NCBI RefSeq assembly: GCF_018687715.1
Contig: NC_056762.1
Coordinates: 32,910,864 to 32,974,863 of the forward strand
Length of the DNA: 64,000 nt
Direction: 5' to 3'
From: Carya illinoinensis
Taxonomy: Eukaryota; Streptophyta; Magnoliopsida; Fagales; Juglandaceae
This document shows, in pieces, positions 37,039 through 49,127 of the stretch (position 1 is its first letter; every line of letters begins with the position of its first letter). The translations under genes and the position numbers were made by a program. The notes under the pieces were generated by a model that was not told the origin of the DNA, searched no databases, and saw only the letters and a program-made list of their open reading frames with translations.

Positions 37039-37064
37039 GGATCAAACTAACAATTAGTCGCTTT

Positions 37065-37076
37065 GCTTTGATACCA
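37065..37076 (-). promoter_or_regulatory. Primer-binding site of the Copia element
   Basis: In element sense it reads tggtatcaaagc, directly after the CA of the 5' LTR. It matches the usual initiator-methionine tRNA primer site of plant Copia elements (tggtatcagagc) with one change. Confidence 0.8.
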
Positions 37077-37204
37077 TGTTAGACAATGTAGAAATAAAGG
37101 AATTTATCTCATTATATTTCATTGTATTGTAGTGCCTATATATACACGAAGGAAAGAATCAAAAAGAGAATAAAGTTTGTTACAAATGATAGTAGAAAAT
37201 AACA
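37077..37204 (-). repeat. 5' LTR of the Copia element
   Basis: 128 bases, TGTTAGACA to AATAACA on the plus strand. The element-sense TATATATAGGCAC is a plausible TATA box about 70 bases before the LTR end. Confidence 0.85.
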
Positions 37205-39086
37205 ATATATTTCCTCTACGGCTCTACTCTAGACTGCACACCAACTGTTTGTTTATTGTTCTACTCTTGTATGGCAAAGGATGACATAGGGTTATATAGC
37301 TTGATAAGGACAAGTTGTGTCTCCACAGAAGTAGATTTGGTTGTTTGGCAAATTTCAAAAGGGTTGCAAGGCCATCCATATGCCCAATAGCAGGCGGGGT
37401 CACCTGCCCTTGTGAGATTGGGCCAGTTCTATATGTGGCCCCCCACCCACATGGGTGCGGGGCCAGGTTGGCCGGCTGCCAACGCTAGGAGAGAATAGCA
37501 AGCCTAGTCAAATCGTACTACGACAGTAAACGATTTTATTAAAAAAATTATTATTTATCTTCCTTTTAATTATCATCCCCTCTTAATATTTTTTTGATGT
37601 AATGTTAAATGATTAATAAAAATAAATAAAATATGACAAATAGTTTTTTAACGAGTTAATGTCGCATTATTGGGATGGTGAGATAACGAGAAAGGTAAGG
37701 ATGATTTTACTAAATAAGCAAGCCAAGCCATGGAGACAAGCCTGGCTGAGTATTAGGACGGGGGAACTCAGTCGGCTCAAAGGCAAATCTAGTTTCATAT
37801 AGACCATGTGAGAAAAGAGAGAGTGGGACCTTGGTTTGTGCCACAATTAAGGGAAAGGCAGTACGTGGGTACAAAAGGGTTTGATAACGAACGGTCGTCC
37901 TTCAAAGTTGTTATTTGGCATATAGAATCATTTTCTTGTACTGAATGGCAATGGCCAATTCATGCAGAATAGTTGGAAAAGAGCAATCCTCCCATTGAAC
38001 CTTCATCAGAAAGTTTAATATCATGTCATGGACAGTTGATATCGTTAAATATTATGTCATCCATGGCGATTGTAATGAATGCACAGAGCACCAGAATGTC
38101 TACTTTTTCCATTAAGCTGTAGGTTATTCTAAACAATAATCAGCACACACTATTCTTTTTTTCTTCTCCACGCGAAACATTTCTGGAAATTCATGAATAG
38201 AAAAATAAGAAAAGAAAGAGAAAAGAGATGTAGGTTCCATCTTTTTCTTCATTAAGCTTAGGTGGGAAATATCTACAGCTTGGCCTGCTAGATTTTGAAG
38301 CTCTCACAGAAGTGTACACTTGCTGGAATTTTACCTATTGTTAGAAAAATTAATTTGGTCTAGCACTTGATCACAATAGCGGTGGAAAGTGGATTAATTT
38401 CTCTGGTTGAGTTATCAAATTCAACAGTAAACTTCCGGTGATTTCTTCTCAGCTTTTCCAGTGCAGGATTTGACACATTGTTCGTGCCTCCCATCATGTA
38501 GAGATGAGGATGCTGTTCATGCTGTTTCACGGATGAAGTATTAGATGCTATGAGCAAGGGAGGCCAGGGGAACCCATTTTTACCGCACCCCCCCACTCAA
38601 AAGATGCCTAGCCAAGAATTTACGTATTTTTAAGAGCTATAGCCCAAAAAAGGCTAGGCCGACTTGAAGAACATTACCCCAATAAAGCCTATAAGAAATT
38701 GCAAATGGGAAACTCGTGGCCTATATGGATTCTAGCTGGAACTTTTGGAGAGTGAGATCATGGTTTATGCTTCATAATATTGTTTGAGCCTGCAAAAAAC
38801 GATTCTCAAATACTCCACGGTTGGAAAGTATTGGTCAAAAGAAAGCCAAAAGAAGGGAATAAATCTTAAACTAATGTCAAAGTTGGTTGCTTAAAGCATT
38901 AATGTGATTTGAAGAATTTAATCTTGCTTTGAACCTACTTATTCGCAGCCTGTTTATTTAAAGCTACAAATGTGTTGGGGTGTTGTTAAAACAGGAAGAA
39001 AATTTGTGAAGCGTCATAGCAAAAGCCTCACTCTGCCCCCCAACCTTCCCTCCTTCCCCGTAGAGTGCTGCATAGACATTGCTATC
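37205..39086. other. Intergenic region upstream of the WAT1-related gene
   Basis: 37376-37494 is a GC-rich patch (gcaggcggggtcacctgccc) that resembles the right half of the MITE at 13182-13925, so it may be a MITE relic. The rest is AT-rich. The promoter of the downstream gene should lie in the last few hundred bases, but I cannot identify a clear TATA box. Confidence 0.4.
38360..38596 (-). CDS. Short ORF, 78 residues, unknown
   Basis: An uninterrupted minus-strand frame with even composition (for example NPALEKLRRNHRKFTVEFDN). It could be a terminal exon or a gene relic: an acceptor-like TAG lies near 38552. No partner exon or family was recognised. It is divergent from the WAT1-related gene. 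Chance is not excluded. Confidence 0.2.
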   Translation of the reverse strand: MGGCGKNGFPWPPLLIASNTSSVKQHEQHPHLYMMGGTNNVSNPALEKLRRNHRKFTVEFDNSTREINPLSTAIVIKC

Positions 39087-41276
39087 ATGAAGAGTTTTGA
39101 AGAATGGAAACCTTTTATTGTAATGATAGCAGTCAATTTTTCCTTTGCTATAGTGAATATTCTTCTCAAGAAAGTCCTTGACCAGGGAATGAACCATTTG
39201 GTCCTTGTCACATACCGGCTTTCAATTTCTACCATGTTCTTAGCTCCAATCGGCTACTATATGGAAAGGTAGGAAATCCTTAAACCTGATTTTGCTACTT
39301 TGGAAAATTTTTATCTATCAGTTCATTCCCCCCATGGCCAAGTCTCATTTTCATGCAAGATAATAAAAAAGCGATTCAATGAGCTGAACTATGACTTCCT
39401 GAGTGTAGGATCTAGGCCTGTTATGACTATAGGATCTAGACGGGCCTCTTCTGCAATAGATTTCTGAGCTTTGTTCACTTTATCCCTATTCTTTCCTTCT
39501 CCATTTTTTAAGTAATACATCACATAGACTAAGTTTGCTTGCAGGAATAGCAGACCGAAGCTTACACTTCGTATCTTGTGTTACCTCTTCTTCAGTGCAA
39601 TCATCGGGTAATTAATTATATTCTTTAAGACAGATACATGGATTTTACCATCTGCAATTATCAGTATCATAACAATCATTTTTTTTTTTTTTTCTGTAGG
39701 GCATCCATTACACAATACTTCTTCCTTCTTGGAATTCAATACACATCTGCTACTTTTGCATGCGCCTTTGTCAACATGGTGCCCGTGATCACATTTCTGA
39801 TGGCATTACCACTTGGGTATGAATGGTCGATCCTTTACAAGAATTCTCTATATATTGATACTGTCTGGGGAAAAAAGTATGTCGTTTCCATTGCAATGGT
39901 AGTTCTATTCACTCCTGTTACCTCTACTTATTTTACACCACAGGTTAGAGACTGTGAACTTGAAATGCAACGGTGGAAGAGCCAAACTACTTGGCACAGT
40001 GGTGTGTGTTGGCGGTGCCACACTGCTGACTCTTTACAGAGGAATGCCTTTGTTTGATCATTCTCATTCACAGTCTGCTACTCAAATCATGGGTCACGCT
40101 GTCAAGCTCAGCTCTGCCAAGAAAACACAGAGATGGACCATTGGTTCAGTAGCTTTGGTTATAGGAGTCCTGTTTTGGTCTTCCTGGTTTCTTTTGCAAT
40201 CACCTATAGGAAAGAGATACCCCTGCCAGTATTCCAGCACTGCTATTATGTCCTTCTTTGGTGCCATTCAATCCGCAATCTTAAGTCTGTCCACAAACAG
40301 AAACCTTTCTGCATGGGTTCTCAAGGGAAAAATGGAAATCATCACTGTCCTGTATGCTGTAAGTATACGTTTCCTTTACTTGTGTCTTTTTTTTGTGGAA
40401 AGATTGGTGCTTGATGAGGCAAATGAAGTTTGGACTTCTTTTGACAAATTGAGAATTTTACAATCTGCACTAATTCAACATGTATTTTCATGAATATATC
40501 TGTTCACTCATTTTTTACCGGTTGCTAACAAAACTTTTGGTCCATGGGAAGTCATTCATATATTGAGACTACAGCACACAGAAAAAGTGGGACTTCATGT
40601 TTTGCGATTTTGTTGCAGAAAATAAGTTATCTCATTCTAGCTTTGCTGAAATCAGAGTTTTACTTCATAACTTTAAATGCATCTACTTTTTTCAAAGTTG
40701 TCCATAATCTGAGCTCGACAATATTAAGAAAACCAGTATTAATAATCTGCATGGCTTCTATTAAGTTGACGTGAGAATAAAGCATTGACGCATGCAGGGC
40801 ATGATAGGATCTGGTTTATGCTATGTGGGTATGTCGTGGTGTGTTAAGAAAAGAGGTCCAGTTCTCACAGCAGCGTTCAGCCCCCTCATTCAAATACTGG
40901 CAGCCATGTTTGATATCCCCATTCTGCACGAGCAACTTCATCTTGGAAGGTGACTTATTCTCACTATTCACTACTTATAATTTTCTTCTTCTTATTATAC
41001 TACGCCATCTTCTCCTGCATTAAATTGGTATGAATGCCAAATTATAAACAAATTAATGACTAGCTATTATTGCCAACTTTCTTCTGTACGTATGCACTCT
41101 AAAATGGCAGTTTGTTGGGATCCATCGTTGTGATTATTGGACTGTACATACTCCTGTGGGGTAAGAACGATGAGTTGAAGACATGCGTATCAAAATTAGC
41201 CCAAGAATCTGAAGAGGTCAAGGAACAAGATCAATCACAGATGCAGGTCATCGCAGTCTCCTGTGATTCACGGTGA
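39087..41276 (+). CDS. WAT1-related protein (MtN21/EamA transporter), six exons
   Basis: Exons are 39087-39268, 39545-39607, 39700-39816, 39944-40358, 40798-40949 and 41111-41276. All introns are GT-AG and the phases agree, giving 364 residues, normal for the family. The family are plant membrane transporters of the drug/metabolite superfamily with about ten membrane helices and two EamA domains, in the vacuolar or plasma membrane, several linked to auxin or amino-acid export. Visible signs are an opening helix at residues ~9-30 (VMIAVNFSFAIVNILLKKVL), the block QYTSATFACAFVNMVPVITF, the block GRAKLLGTVVCVGGATLLTLY, the second EamA domain (YCGM-like GLCYVGMSWCVKKRGPVLTA) and a polar C-terminus. 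The start at 39087 gives the usual short N-terminal tail. No disruption was seen. The substrate cannot be inferred. Confidence 0.92.
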
Positions 41277-42526
41277 CATTTAAGGCAGATTTGCATAACG
41301 GTTTTCTCCATTTAATGAAATTATACTGCGTCCATCTCCTCCAAATTGTAATTTTTCTTGATACTTCTATACTTCGTGATCACTACTGCTTCTGCATATT
41401 TTCAACTTCGATATCTCAAGCAAAATAAAAACGAAGACACTTTTTTGCTTTCCCCAGTTGTGATAATTGCCATGGCCATGAAGCTTTCTGGTTAAAGAAA
41501 ACTGTATATAATTTGGCGAAGAAAGTAGGACCAGGAATTTTCCAACAGGACCGTTGTATGGACTGAGAGACATTATCAAATTACAGTTTAATCTAAGTAT
41601 TCGAATTTTGGAAACAACAAACCTGGTCATCATAATTAATAGATTAATTGGAGTTGTATATCCAATTACAGATCCAAATTTTTCAAAGTTTCTATCTCAT
41701 AGGATCTACTTCATATAACTATCATCTTCTCCTCATACCCTGAAGGAAACTTGGCTCTTTTAATTACAAGATGATGATGAGATCAAAGTTAAAAATTAAA
41801 TAAAATATTATTTTTTAATATTATTTTTATTCTAAGTGAAACTTAACCCCGTTTGAAAAATACGTATCGATGGTTTGGCTTATTTTATAATTGTAATGGA
41901 TCCTAAATAATGAGTTGACTTATAAATAGTAGAAACGACTTTCACACTATCATCACAAAAATAGAAAAAGTTTTGGTCACTCTTCATCTCTTTGATCTTC
42001 TTCTGATCTATTTCTCTTCATCTCACAACCAACCAACCAAAGTCGCACCTTATTTGATAATCTCTCGATCACTTGTCTTTCCCTCGCTCTTTGTTTCCAG
42101 CTCTCTACCCATCAAATCCCAAAAGTCCAAGAACCATATTTTAAGATTTGATGGAAATTGGGAAATATTCATGAATTCACCAGAATATGCCCCACCATCC
42201 CATCATCTATATTTCTTCTGTCATTTTCTTTCTACACCTTCCTATTCCTGAATATTTGCCACCCATTTATCCTATTTTTCTTTATAAAAGCAAAAAAATA
42301 AAAAAATAAAAAGAAGAAAAAAACAGCGATCGTGACTCGTTTTTGGTAGTGGAGTTTCACTTTTTTTTTTTTTTAAGTGCATTGGATATTAGGTTGAGAT
42401 GAAAATTAAATAAAATATTATTTTTTAATATTATTATTATTTTAAAATTTAAAAAGTTAAATTTTTTATTATATTTTATATGAAAAATTAAGAAAATTAT
42501 AATGATGAGATTGAATAAAATACTTC
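41277..42526. other. 3' flank and intergenic region with a MITE-like block
   Basis: 42378-42526 (gttgagatgaaaattaaat ... aatgatgagattgaataaaa) resembles an AT-rich element I recall as very common in Fagales. A partial second copy occurs at 41770-41840. No gene. Confidence 0.4.
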
Positions 42527-42592
42527 TTGTGCTCAAACCGTGCATGCTCTGCTAGGTTTTACACTTCGTGTGGCGTAGACCTTTCATGGGCA

Positions 42593-44207
42593 ATGATGAG
42601 CGACCCTCCGATTGCCTTTGGTAACGGCGGGTTAGAGCAGAATAATATGGCAGGGCCCCCTCTGGTGGGGCTGGAGCGTTCTACTGGAAACTCCAATGAG
42701 GCGAGCGATCGTAGGACTTTTGTGGAGGCACTAAAGCGGCCTATCCCTCCTCCAAAATTCAAAATCCCTATACGACATCCTGAGGTAATTAACGGTGAAC
42801 TTGGCTTTGTTTTTTCAAACACCGAGATGGAGAGGGCTGCCAAGGATTTAAAGTTTGCTTTGATTCTAAAGTTTCTGAACACTAGACCATCCATTGATGT
42901 TCTGAGGAATCATATTATCAAATCTTGGGGGTTTAGTGAGGTGCCTATGATCAGCTTTATGGACGATTTTCACGTCCTCTTGCATTTAGCGAATGAAAAA
43001 GACTATCTCCATGGATGGGCACGTGAAGGTCGGGTGGTGGTAGGAGTGCAGTTCAGGCTCTTTAGTTGGTCGGTGGCGTTTGATGTTAAAAAAGAACCAT
43101 CCATTGCTCCCTAATGGATTTTCTTATCAGGCCTTCATTTGCATCTGTATCGGTTGGATTGCCTCCAAAGTTTTGCTACCAGGTTTGGAAGATTCTTGGG
43201 CACAGATAACGCAACTATTTACCGAACTCGAGCCATAGGGATGAGGTTGTGCGTTAAAGTGGATCTCCGGGATGAGCTGATTGTAGGTTTTCCTATGATG
43301 GTTGGGAAAAACCAGATCTGGAAACCGGTTAGGTACGAGAAGCCAAGCTTTTACTTCAAACAAGGGCATACTAAAGTAGTTTGTAGAAGTGGTCAACGTC
43401 CTATACACAGCAATGCCGTGAATAAGCAAGGGAAGGTGGGTGGCAAGAAAGAGGAAAACATGACTTGGAAGGAAGTGGGACGGAAGCCTCCGATTGTTGA
43501 GATAACGAATGAGGAAGGACATAAGGCAGTTGAGTCTCAGGATAATGTTGAATCTAGCAATGAGGGGGTCAGCACAATGAAGAAAAGTAAAGCAATTGTG
43601 ATAGTGAATCAGATGGCCCAGATGGAAGGCATGGATGGGGGGAGAACTTGCCAAGGGGAGGGGGGCTCGGTTACTCCATTATTTATCGAATCTATGTCAG
43701 GATCTCAAGCTAGAAATAGTCAAGCCATTGAAACTAATCTTGTCCCACATGTAGTCCTAGAACCTTGTTGTGTTCCTAACCGTGTTACAGAAGAGGTGAG
43801 AACATGCAAAGGGGATGGGGGTTGTATACCTCTAGTTTTTATAGAATCAATGCCAGGATCTCCAAATTGGGAACTGTCATGTCATTGAAACTGGTCTCAT
43901 CCCACATGTTGCCATAGAACCTTCTCGTGTTCATAACCATGTTGTAGAAGAGGTTATTGTTCAAAATATTACGCATGAAGAAGTGGAAGAGATGTCGGGC
44001 AGGATCGAAGCATTGATGTGTCAAAATAAATTGGATGCTTTATTGGAGGAGAAAACAGTTCCGGCGATTGGTGCTACCAAGGATTACACCTCGAACCCTG
44101 GTGACTCGTGGATGGGGGAGGAGGGAGTATCCAATGAAGAAAGAATGATTGAGCCAAGGAGATCTAAGAGAGCTAAGGCTCTCCTCCTCAAACTTTTTAA
44201 TGCTTGA
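42593..44207 (+). pseudogene. LINE ORF1, RNA-binding (DUF4283-like), broken
   Basis: ATG at 42593 (MMSDPPIAFGNG). A DUF4283-type domain follows: VFSNTEMERAAKDLKFALI and WAREGRVVVGVQFRLFSWS. A nonsense codon at 43112-43114 (TAA where CAA is likely) interrupts it. The same frame continues with LGTDNATIYRTRAIGMRLCV and a zinc-knuckle relic YFKQGHTKVVCR that has lost its first cysteines. A frameshift occurs between 43885 and 43983. The last piece ends with a basic tail (RRSKRAKALLLKLFNA). Its normal role is to bind LINE RNA. Confidence 0.75.
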
Positions 44208-47200
44208 AAATATTTTAGTGCAGAATGTTTGTGGGTTGGGCACTTCCAAGAGAAGGTTACGTGGTTTGATCCATAAGATGAAAATTTCAATTTTGGCAAT
44301 TTACGAGTCATTTTAGGCGATTGAGAAAATTCAAAAGTGGGCATGTCGAATTGGATTTCACAAGTCCGCTTCAAATGTGGAAGAGGGAGGAGAAAATTGG
44401 CTTTACTGGACAGAGGATATAGAAATGGACTTGGTAGCTGTGTCTAGTCAATCCTTCACAAGTTTGTTCTCTCTTAACGGGTAGACGATTATGTTTTCTT
44501 TCATTTATGCAAAATGTTCATTGATTGAGCGTCGTGAGTTATGGGCTCATTTGAGCTGTATAAATTGCACAGGTATTCCTTGGGCTATTATGGGAGATTT
44601 TAACATTATTCATACTGACTCTGAAAGAAGGGGCGGGAACCCGAGATCCCGTCTGGCTATGAGTGAATTTAATAATTGCATTGAAAATTGTGGGCTATTA
44701 GAGTGGAATCTCTCTGGTAAACAACTTTCTTGGTGTAATGGACAACAGAGTCTAGCTCGTAGTTGGGCTAAGCTTGATCGAATCTTGGTTAATAATGTTT
44801 TTATGATCAAGTGTGGTGGTGCTGAGGCCAGGCTTCTCAATCGCAGTACTTCGGATCACTCACCCATTTTTCTCCAATTGACACATCCTTCCATAGGTAT
44901 GGTTCGGCTCCCTTTTGTTTTCAAAATATGTGGTTATTGCATAAAGATTTTCTCAAGGTGGTTCGTGAGGCTTGGTGTGTGGAGACCCCAGGAGCTACCA
45001 GTCTGATAAAGCTAGCTAGAAAGTTAAAGAATAGGAAAGTCATACTCTGTGCTTGGAATAAAAATACCTTTGGCAGGGTGGATATCTACATTCGTGAACT
45101 TGAAGAGCGGATTGAAGTTCTTGAGGAAAGTCTTCAAAATGGCTTATCTAACCAGTTAGATACCGAATTGTTGAAGTCCAAGATTGAGTTAGACTCTTGG
45201 ATGCAGTAGGAAAATGTGCTGCTCACTCAACAGGCTAAGAAAAAATGGATTCAAGAGAGGGATCGTAATTCTAAATTTTTTCATGCTGTTATTGCTCAAA
45301 GACATAGGAATTCGAGCATCCAGTCCATGCGAATTTTAGAAGACATAAATCTTTCTTCTCCGAAACATGTTCACGAGGGGGCAATGAAATACTTTGAGGA
45401 ATTTTTGGGTCAGTCTGGGAATGGTGACACTCCTGATTTTTCATCTCTCATTCAGCCGTGCTTTTGTGGATAGTGATTGGGATGCTTTTCTGTCTGAGCC
45501 GTCGAAAGGTGAGGTCAAAGAGGTGTTTGCTTCAATTGCTTTAGACTCTAGCCCTAACCCTGATGGGTTAGGATCTACTTTTTATACTGCTTGTTGGGAC
45601 TTCATCAAGCATGAAATCATTGCCGCGGTGAAGGAATTTTCCCAAGGTACAAGCTTGCCCCACTTCTACTCTTCCTCTTATATTGTGTTGATTCTGAAGG
45701 TGCCAAATCCCACGAGCTTTGATAAGTTTCGACCGATAAGCCTTTGTAATGTGATCTACAAAGTTTTTGCTAAATTACTGATTAGTCGATTATCTCCAAT
45801 CCTTGGCAAGATTATTTCCTCTAAAAGGGGCGCAGTATCTTCCAGAATATTTCGTTAATTCAAGAAGTTCTTAAACTGCTAGATAAGAAGGTGGGAGGAG
45901 GTAATTTGCTTATGAAAATAGATATGAGCATGCAAGGCATACAACAGAGTGGATTGGTGGTTTCTAATGCTTGTCCTTCACTCTTTTGGGATTCCTGAAC
46001 ACTTTTACAAGCTTGTTTGGAATTGTGTTTCCACTCCTTGGTTTTCTGTCATGATGAATGGTACGTATAAAAATTTCTTTCAATCAGAGAGGGGTCTTCG
46101 TCAAGATGACCCTTTATCCCCTACCTCTTTATTCTGGTCTAGGAAATCTTTTCTTAGCTTATCTCCAAGAGGGTGAGGGAGGGGAGAATTAAATGTTTCT
46201 CTCTGCCTTCTGGTGCCTTTTTGTTGTCTCACCTTCTATATGCGGATGATATTGTGGTTCTTTATAATGCTTTTAAGCGCACGATTAGGGCTTTGATTGA
46301 GATTTTCCGTACATTTGAGACCTTGTTGGCTGATACTCGTTTCTCTCAGGGTCAATTCCATTTCACCTATCAGGGAGCTCCTATAGTGGATGGCAGGCTC
46401 AAAGTTTCCCATTTTAATCCTCTTATGGAGAAAGTCGCGAAAAAACTGGCGAGTTGGAAAAATAGATTGTTATTGCAAGGTGGTCGTTTGATACTCTTGA
46501 GGCACATTCTCACTAGCATGCCTATTTATTTGCTTTCAGTGGTTCACATGCCTAATACAGTGAAGAGGACAGCATGTTTGCCACTTTCTTTTGGGGTGAT
46601 AAGGATGGGAAAAAGAAAAGGAATTGGAGGGCTTGGAAAAAAATGTGTGTACCGTGTGAAGAGGGGGGGTGTGGGTGTAAGGGACCTTGATGAGGTTCAA
46701 CACGCTATGTTCCTAAAGTTCGGCTGGAAACTTTTGACACAGGACTCTCTTTGGGCTAATTGTTTCCGTGCTAAATATGTGAAAAACAATCATATTTCTC
46801 TACTTCAAGATAGACGGCTTGGCTCTCAGTTTTAGAATAATGTTCTTAAAGGCATCCCGTTGCTACTACAGAATTCTCAATGGAAAGTGAGGGAAGGAAA
46901 GGGTCTCTCTTTGGTATGATAAGTTTATGGAGGCTGGATCCTTATATACAAGGGTGAATCACATCTCGGAGTCTCATCTTTGCATGCAAGATTTGGTGGT
47001 TCGGAATTGTTGGGGCGTGGATAAACTTAATGCTCTTGTTGGTCCTCATCTGGCAGGTGAGGTTATGGCTTCGGTTGGTGGGGTGAAAAGTAAAAAGGAT
47101 GTGTTGGCATGGACCGTTGATAAACATGGTGAGTTTTCTACCAAGTCAGCTTGGGAGATTATTCATGTCAAATTCTCAAAAATTGATGGTGCAGCTTAGA

Positions 47201-48239
47201 TCTGGAACAAATGGTTGCCCGGTAAGATATCTATTTGTATGTGGAAAGCTTATTTTAATTGTCTAAGTGTGGATGATCAAGTCCACAAACTTGGTATTTC
47301 AGTCGTCTCTTGTTGTAACTATTGTGAGAACTGCCAATGTGAAGATCTTAATCATGTCCTGGGTAGTGGAGAACCTGCTAGTGCCCTTTGAAGGAAAGTG
47401 TCTGCCGAGATAGGGTTTCCATTTGTGGCTATTCTAAATTGGAGGGAACGTATTTCAGCTTGGTTTTAATGTGCTACACGTCAGACCCAAGTGGGGATCC
47501 TTACTGGATTACTTCCATCTATTGTTGTGTGGAGATTGTGGCAACGTCGCTGTAAGGCCCAGATGGAAAATAGGAGGGAGTCCGTGAATAAAGTTTGGCA
47601 CTCGATTAAATTCTGGGTGCATGTGGTGATGGACAATATTTCCAAATTTGCTAAGCTAAGTACCGGGGATTCTAGGCTTCTTGCGTGGCTTGAAATCCCC
47701 CCTATCCTTCCTAAACAAAAAAATGAAAGGGTGGTTTGGTGGTCCAAGCCGGCTCAAGGCCGTGCCAAATTGAATGTGGATGAGAGTAGTCTTGGAAATC
47801 CGGGGAGTGGAGGTGGTGGTAGAGTGCTTCAAGACAAGGATAGTAAACTTATTTTTGCTTTCTCAAAACCTTTTGGGCCTTGTACTAATACTAAGGCTGA
47901 ACTTCGTGCCTTGCTTGAAGCAATACGTCTTTGCAGAATTGCCAGTTGGAGGGAGGTTGATATCGAATTGTGATTCTCATGTGGTTGTTTCTTGGGTTAA
48001 TTCCAAAACTTACTTGCTTTGGTATTTGTGGGATTTTTAGGACCAAATTGTTGATCATCTTGAGGTGATGATGTTGAGTGCAACCATTGCTTCCGGGAAG
48101 GGAACTTTGTGGCAGACTCCTTAGTAAATGAGGGTGCACAAGGTGTGGACATGTTTTACTTGGATATTCAGAGTCTTCCTCTTGATATTAGAGGTCTTGC
48201 TAGACTTGATAAATTGGGTTTAGCCTACATTCATATTTA
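44200..48239 (+). pseudogene. LINE ORF2 (endonuclease, RT, RNase H), broken
   Basis: ATG at 44200 overlaps the ORF1 stop by eight bases. The endonuclease has LVQNVCGLGTSKRRLRGLI, GIPWAIMGDFNIIHTDSERR and RSTSDHSPIFLQL. Linkers lie at 44928-45470. RT has FRPISLCNVIYKVFAKLL and GLRQDDPLSP (usual GDPLSP). Motif A near 45920 is disturbed. The catalytic YADD is at 46239-46250. A zinc-binding region lies near 47200-47400, and RNase H at 47755-47970 (AKLNVDESSLGNPGSGG, TNTKAELRALLEA). At least six stops or frameshifts. Inactive. Confidence 0.85.
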
Positions 48240-48575
48240 GTTTCGTTGCTGCGGCTCGCTCGTGTATTTCAGGTTTGGTTTATTGCTTCATTTGATAGAC
48301 ATGTTTAGAGATTTTTCTAGGCAGGCTTTAGAGGTTTTTTTCTCTAGGCTTGTTTAGTGGTTCTTAGGTGTGTTTAGAGTTGTTTCTATCCTGTTTGAGT
48401 GGTTTGTGTTTGGGAGTGTTTGTTTCTTTTATTTATGAAACTTTCGGTTTTGTTTTTTCTTGTTCTACAGTATTTTTCCGCCACAAGTGAGGGTTATTTA
48501 ATACACTTGATACAGAGTCACTATTGGACATGTGATTACAGGCCTCTTTAAAACTAATAATAATAATAATAATCT

Positions 48576-49127
48576 ATTTTACTTCTCACCCGCCCCATTT
48601 AATTCTGTAGGGTTGGGTTGGTATAGACTCGAATAAGTTCCACAAGAATTATTGAGGCCCATGATACATATAAGATTAGCTGCGGGGAATTATTTTTGGG
48701 AAGTGTTTGGTTTAGGGGAGAATGTGGGAAATGGAAAGAAAAATAGAGATGTTAGAAGATTCTCCTCAAACTGCATTACTCTTGTCTGTTTGGCTCAATT
48801 ACGTACTTCACAAAAAATGCCCTATATATATACTATCGTTGAAGAGTTACACTGAAAAGAAAGTTAAATGATTTTGGTTTAGAATGATAGCTATGAATTA
48901 AGAAAATAGCTTATTAATGGAACACACGATCTTATTAATATTTTTTTTCTATTTTTTTGCTTCAAACAAACAGAATACAGAGTGATGGTAAAGCAGCACC
49001 AAACCAAAAAGGAAATACTTTATTATATATTGTTTTTATAATTATAGCAAAGACATAAAGCTTCTTAATATAGCCCTTCCGACCTCTCCTGGTCCCTGCA
49101 TTTTTATTATATATATTTTTTAGGATT
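48576..49127. other. Intergenic, 3' flank of the minus-strand gene
   Basis: AT-rich. No gene is visible. 48960-49127 probably includes the 3' untranslated region of the gene on the right. Confidence 0.4.

Larger units (their letters stand above)
28160..37204 (-). mobile_element. Ty1/Copia LTR retrotransposon with short LTRs, interrupted
   Basis: 128-bp LTRs at both ends are equal in length. A methionine-tRNA-type primer site (element sense tggtatcaaagc) abuts the right LTR. Gag, protease region, integrase, RT and RNase H occur in Copia order on the minus strand. The 4.6-kb Gypsy at 31463-36088 sits between gag and protease, so the original length is about 4.4 kb. Very short LTRs suggest an Ale-like lineage (inference). 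No target duplication was recognised. Confidence 0.85.
42527..48575 (+). mobile_element. L1-like LINE, near full length, inactive
   Basis: Contains ORF1 (DUF4283-type) and ORF2 (endonuclease, RT, zinc-binding, RNase H) in the order of plant L1 elements. It ends in a (TAA)n tail at about 48556-48575. Length is about 6 kb. The start is approximate. No convincing target duplication was found. 48240-48555 is the 3' untranslated region. Confidence 0.8.

Noticed and set aside
43127..43654. 175-residue minus-strand frame
   Set aside because: Shadow of LINE ORF1.
42527..48620. Target duplication for the plus-strand LINE
   Set aside because: Sequence after the (TAA)n tail (ctattttacttc) has no convincing partner near 42500.
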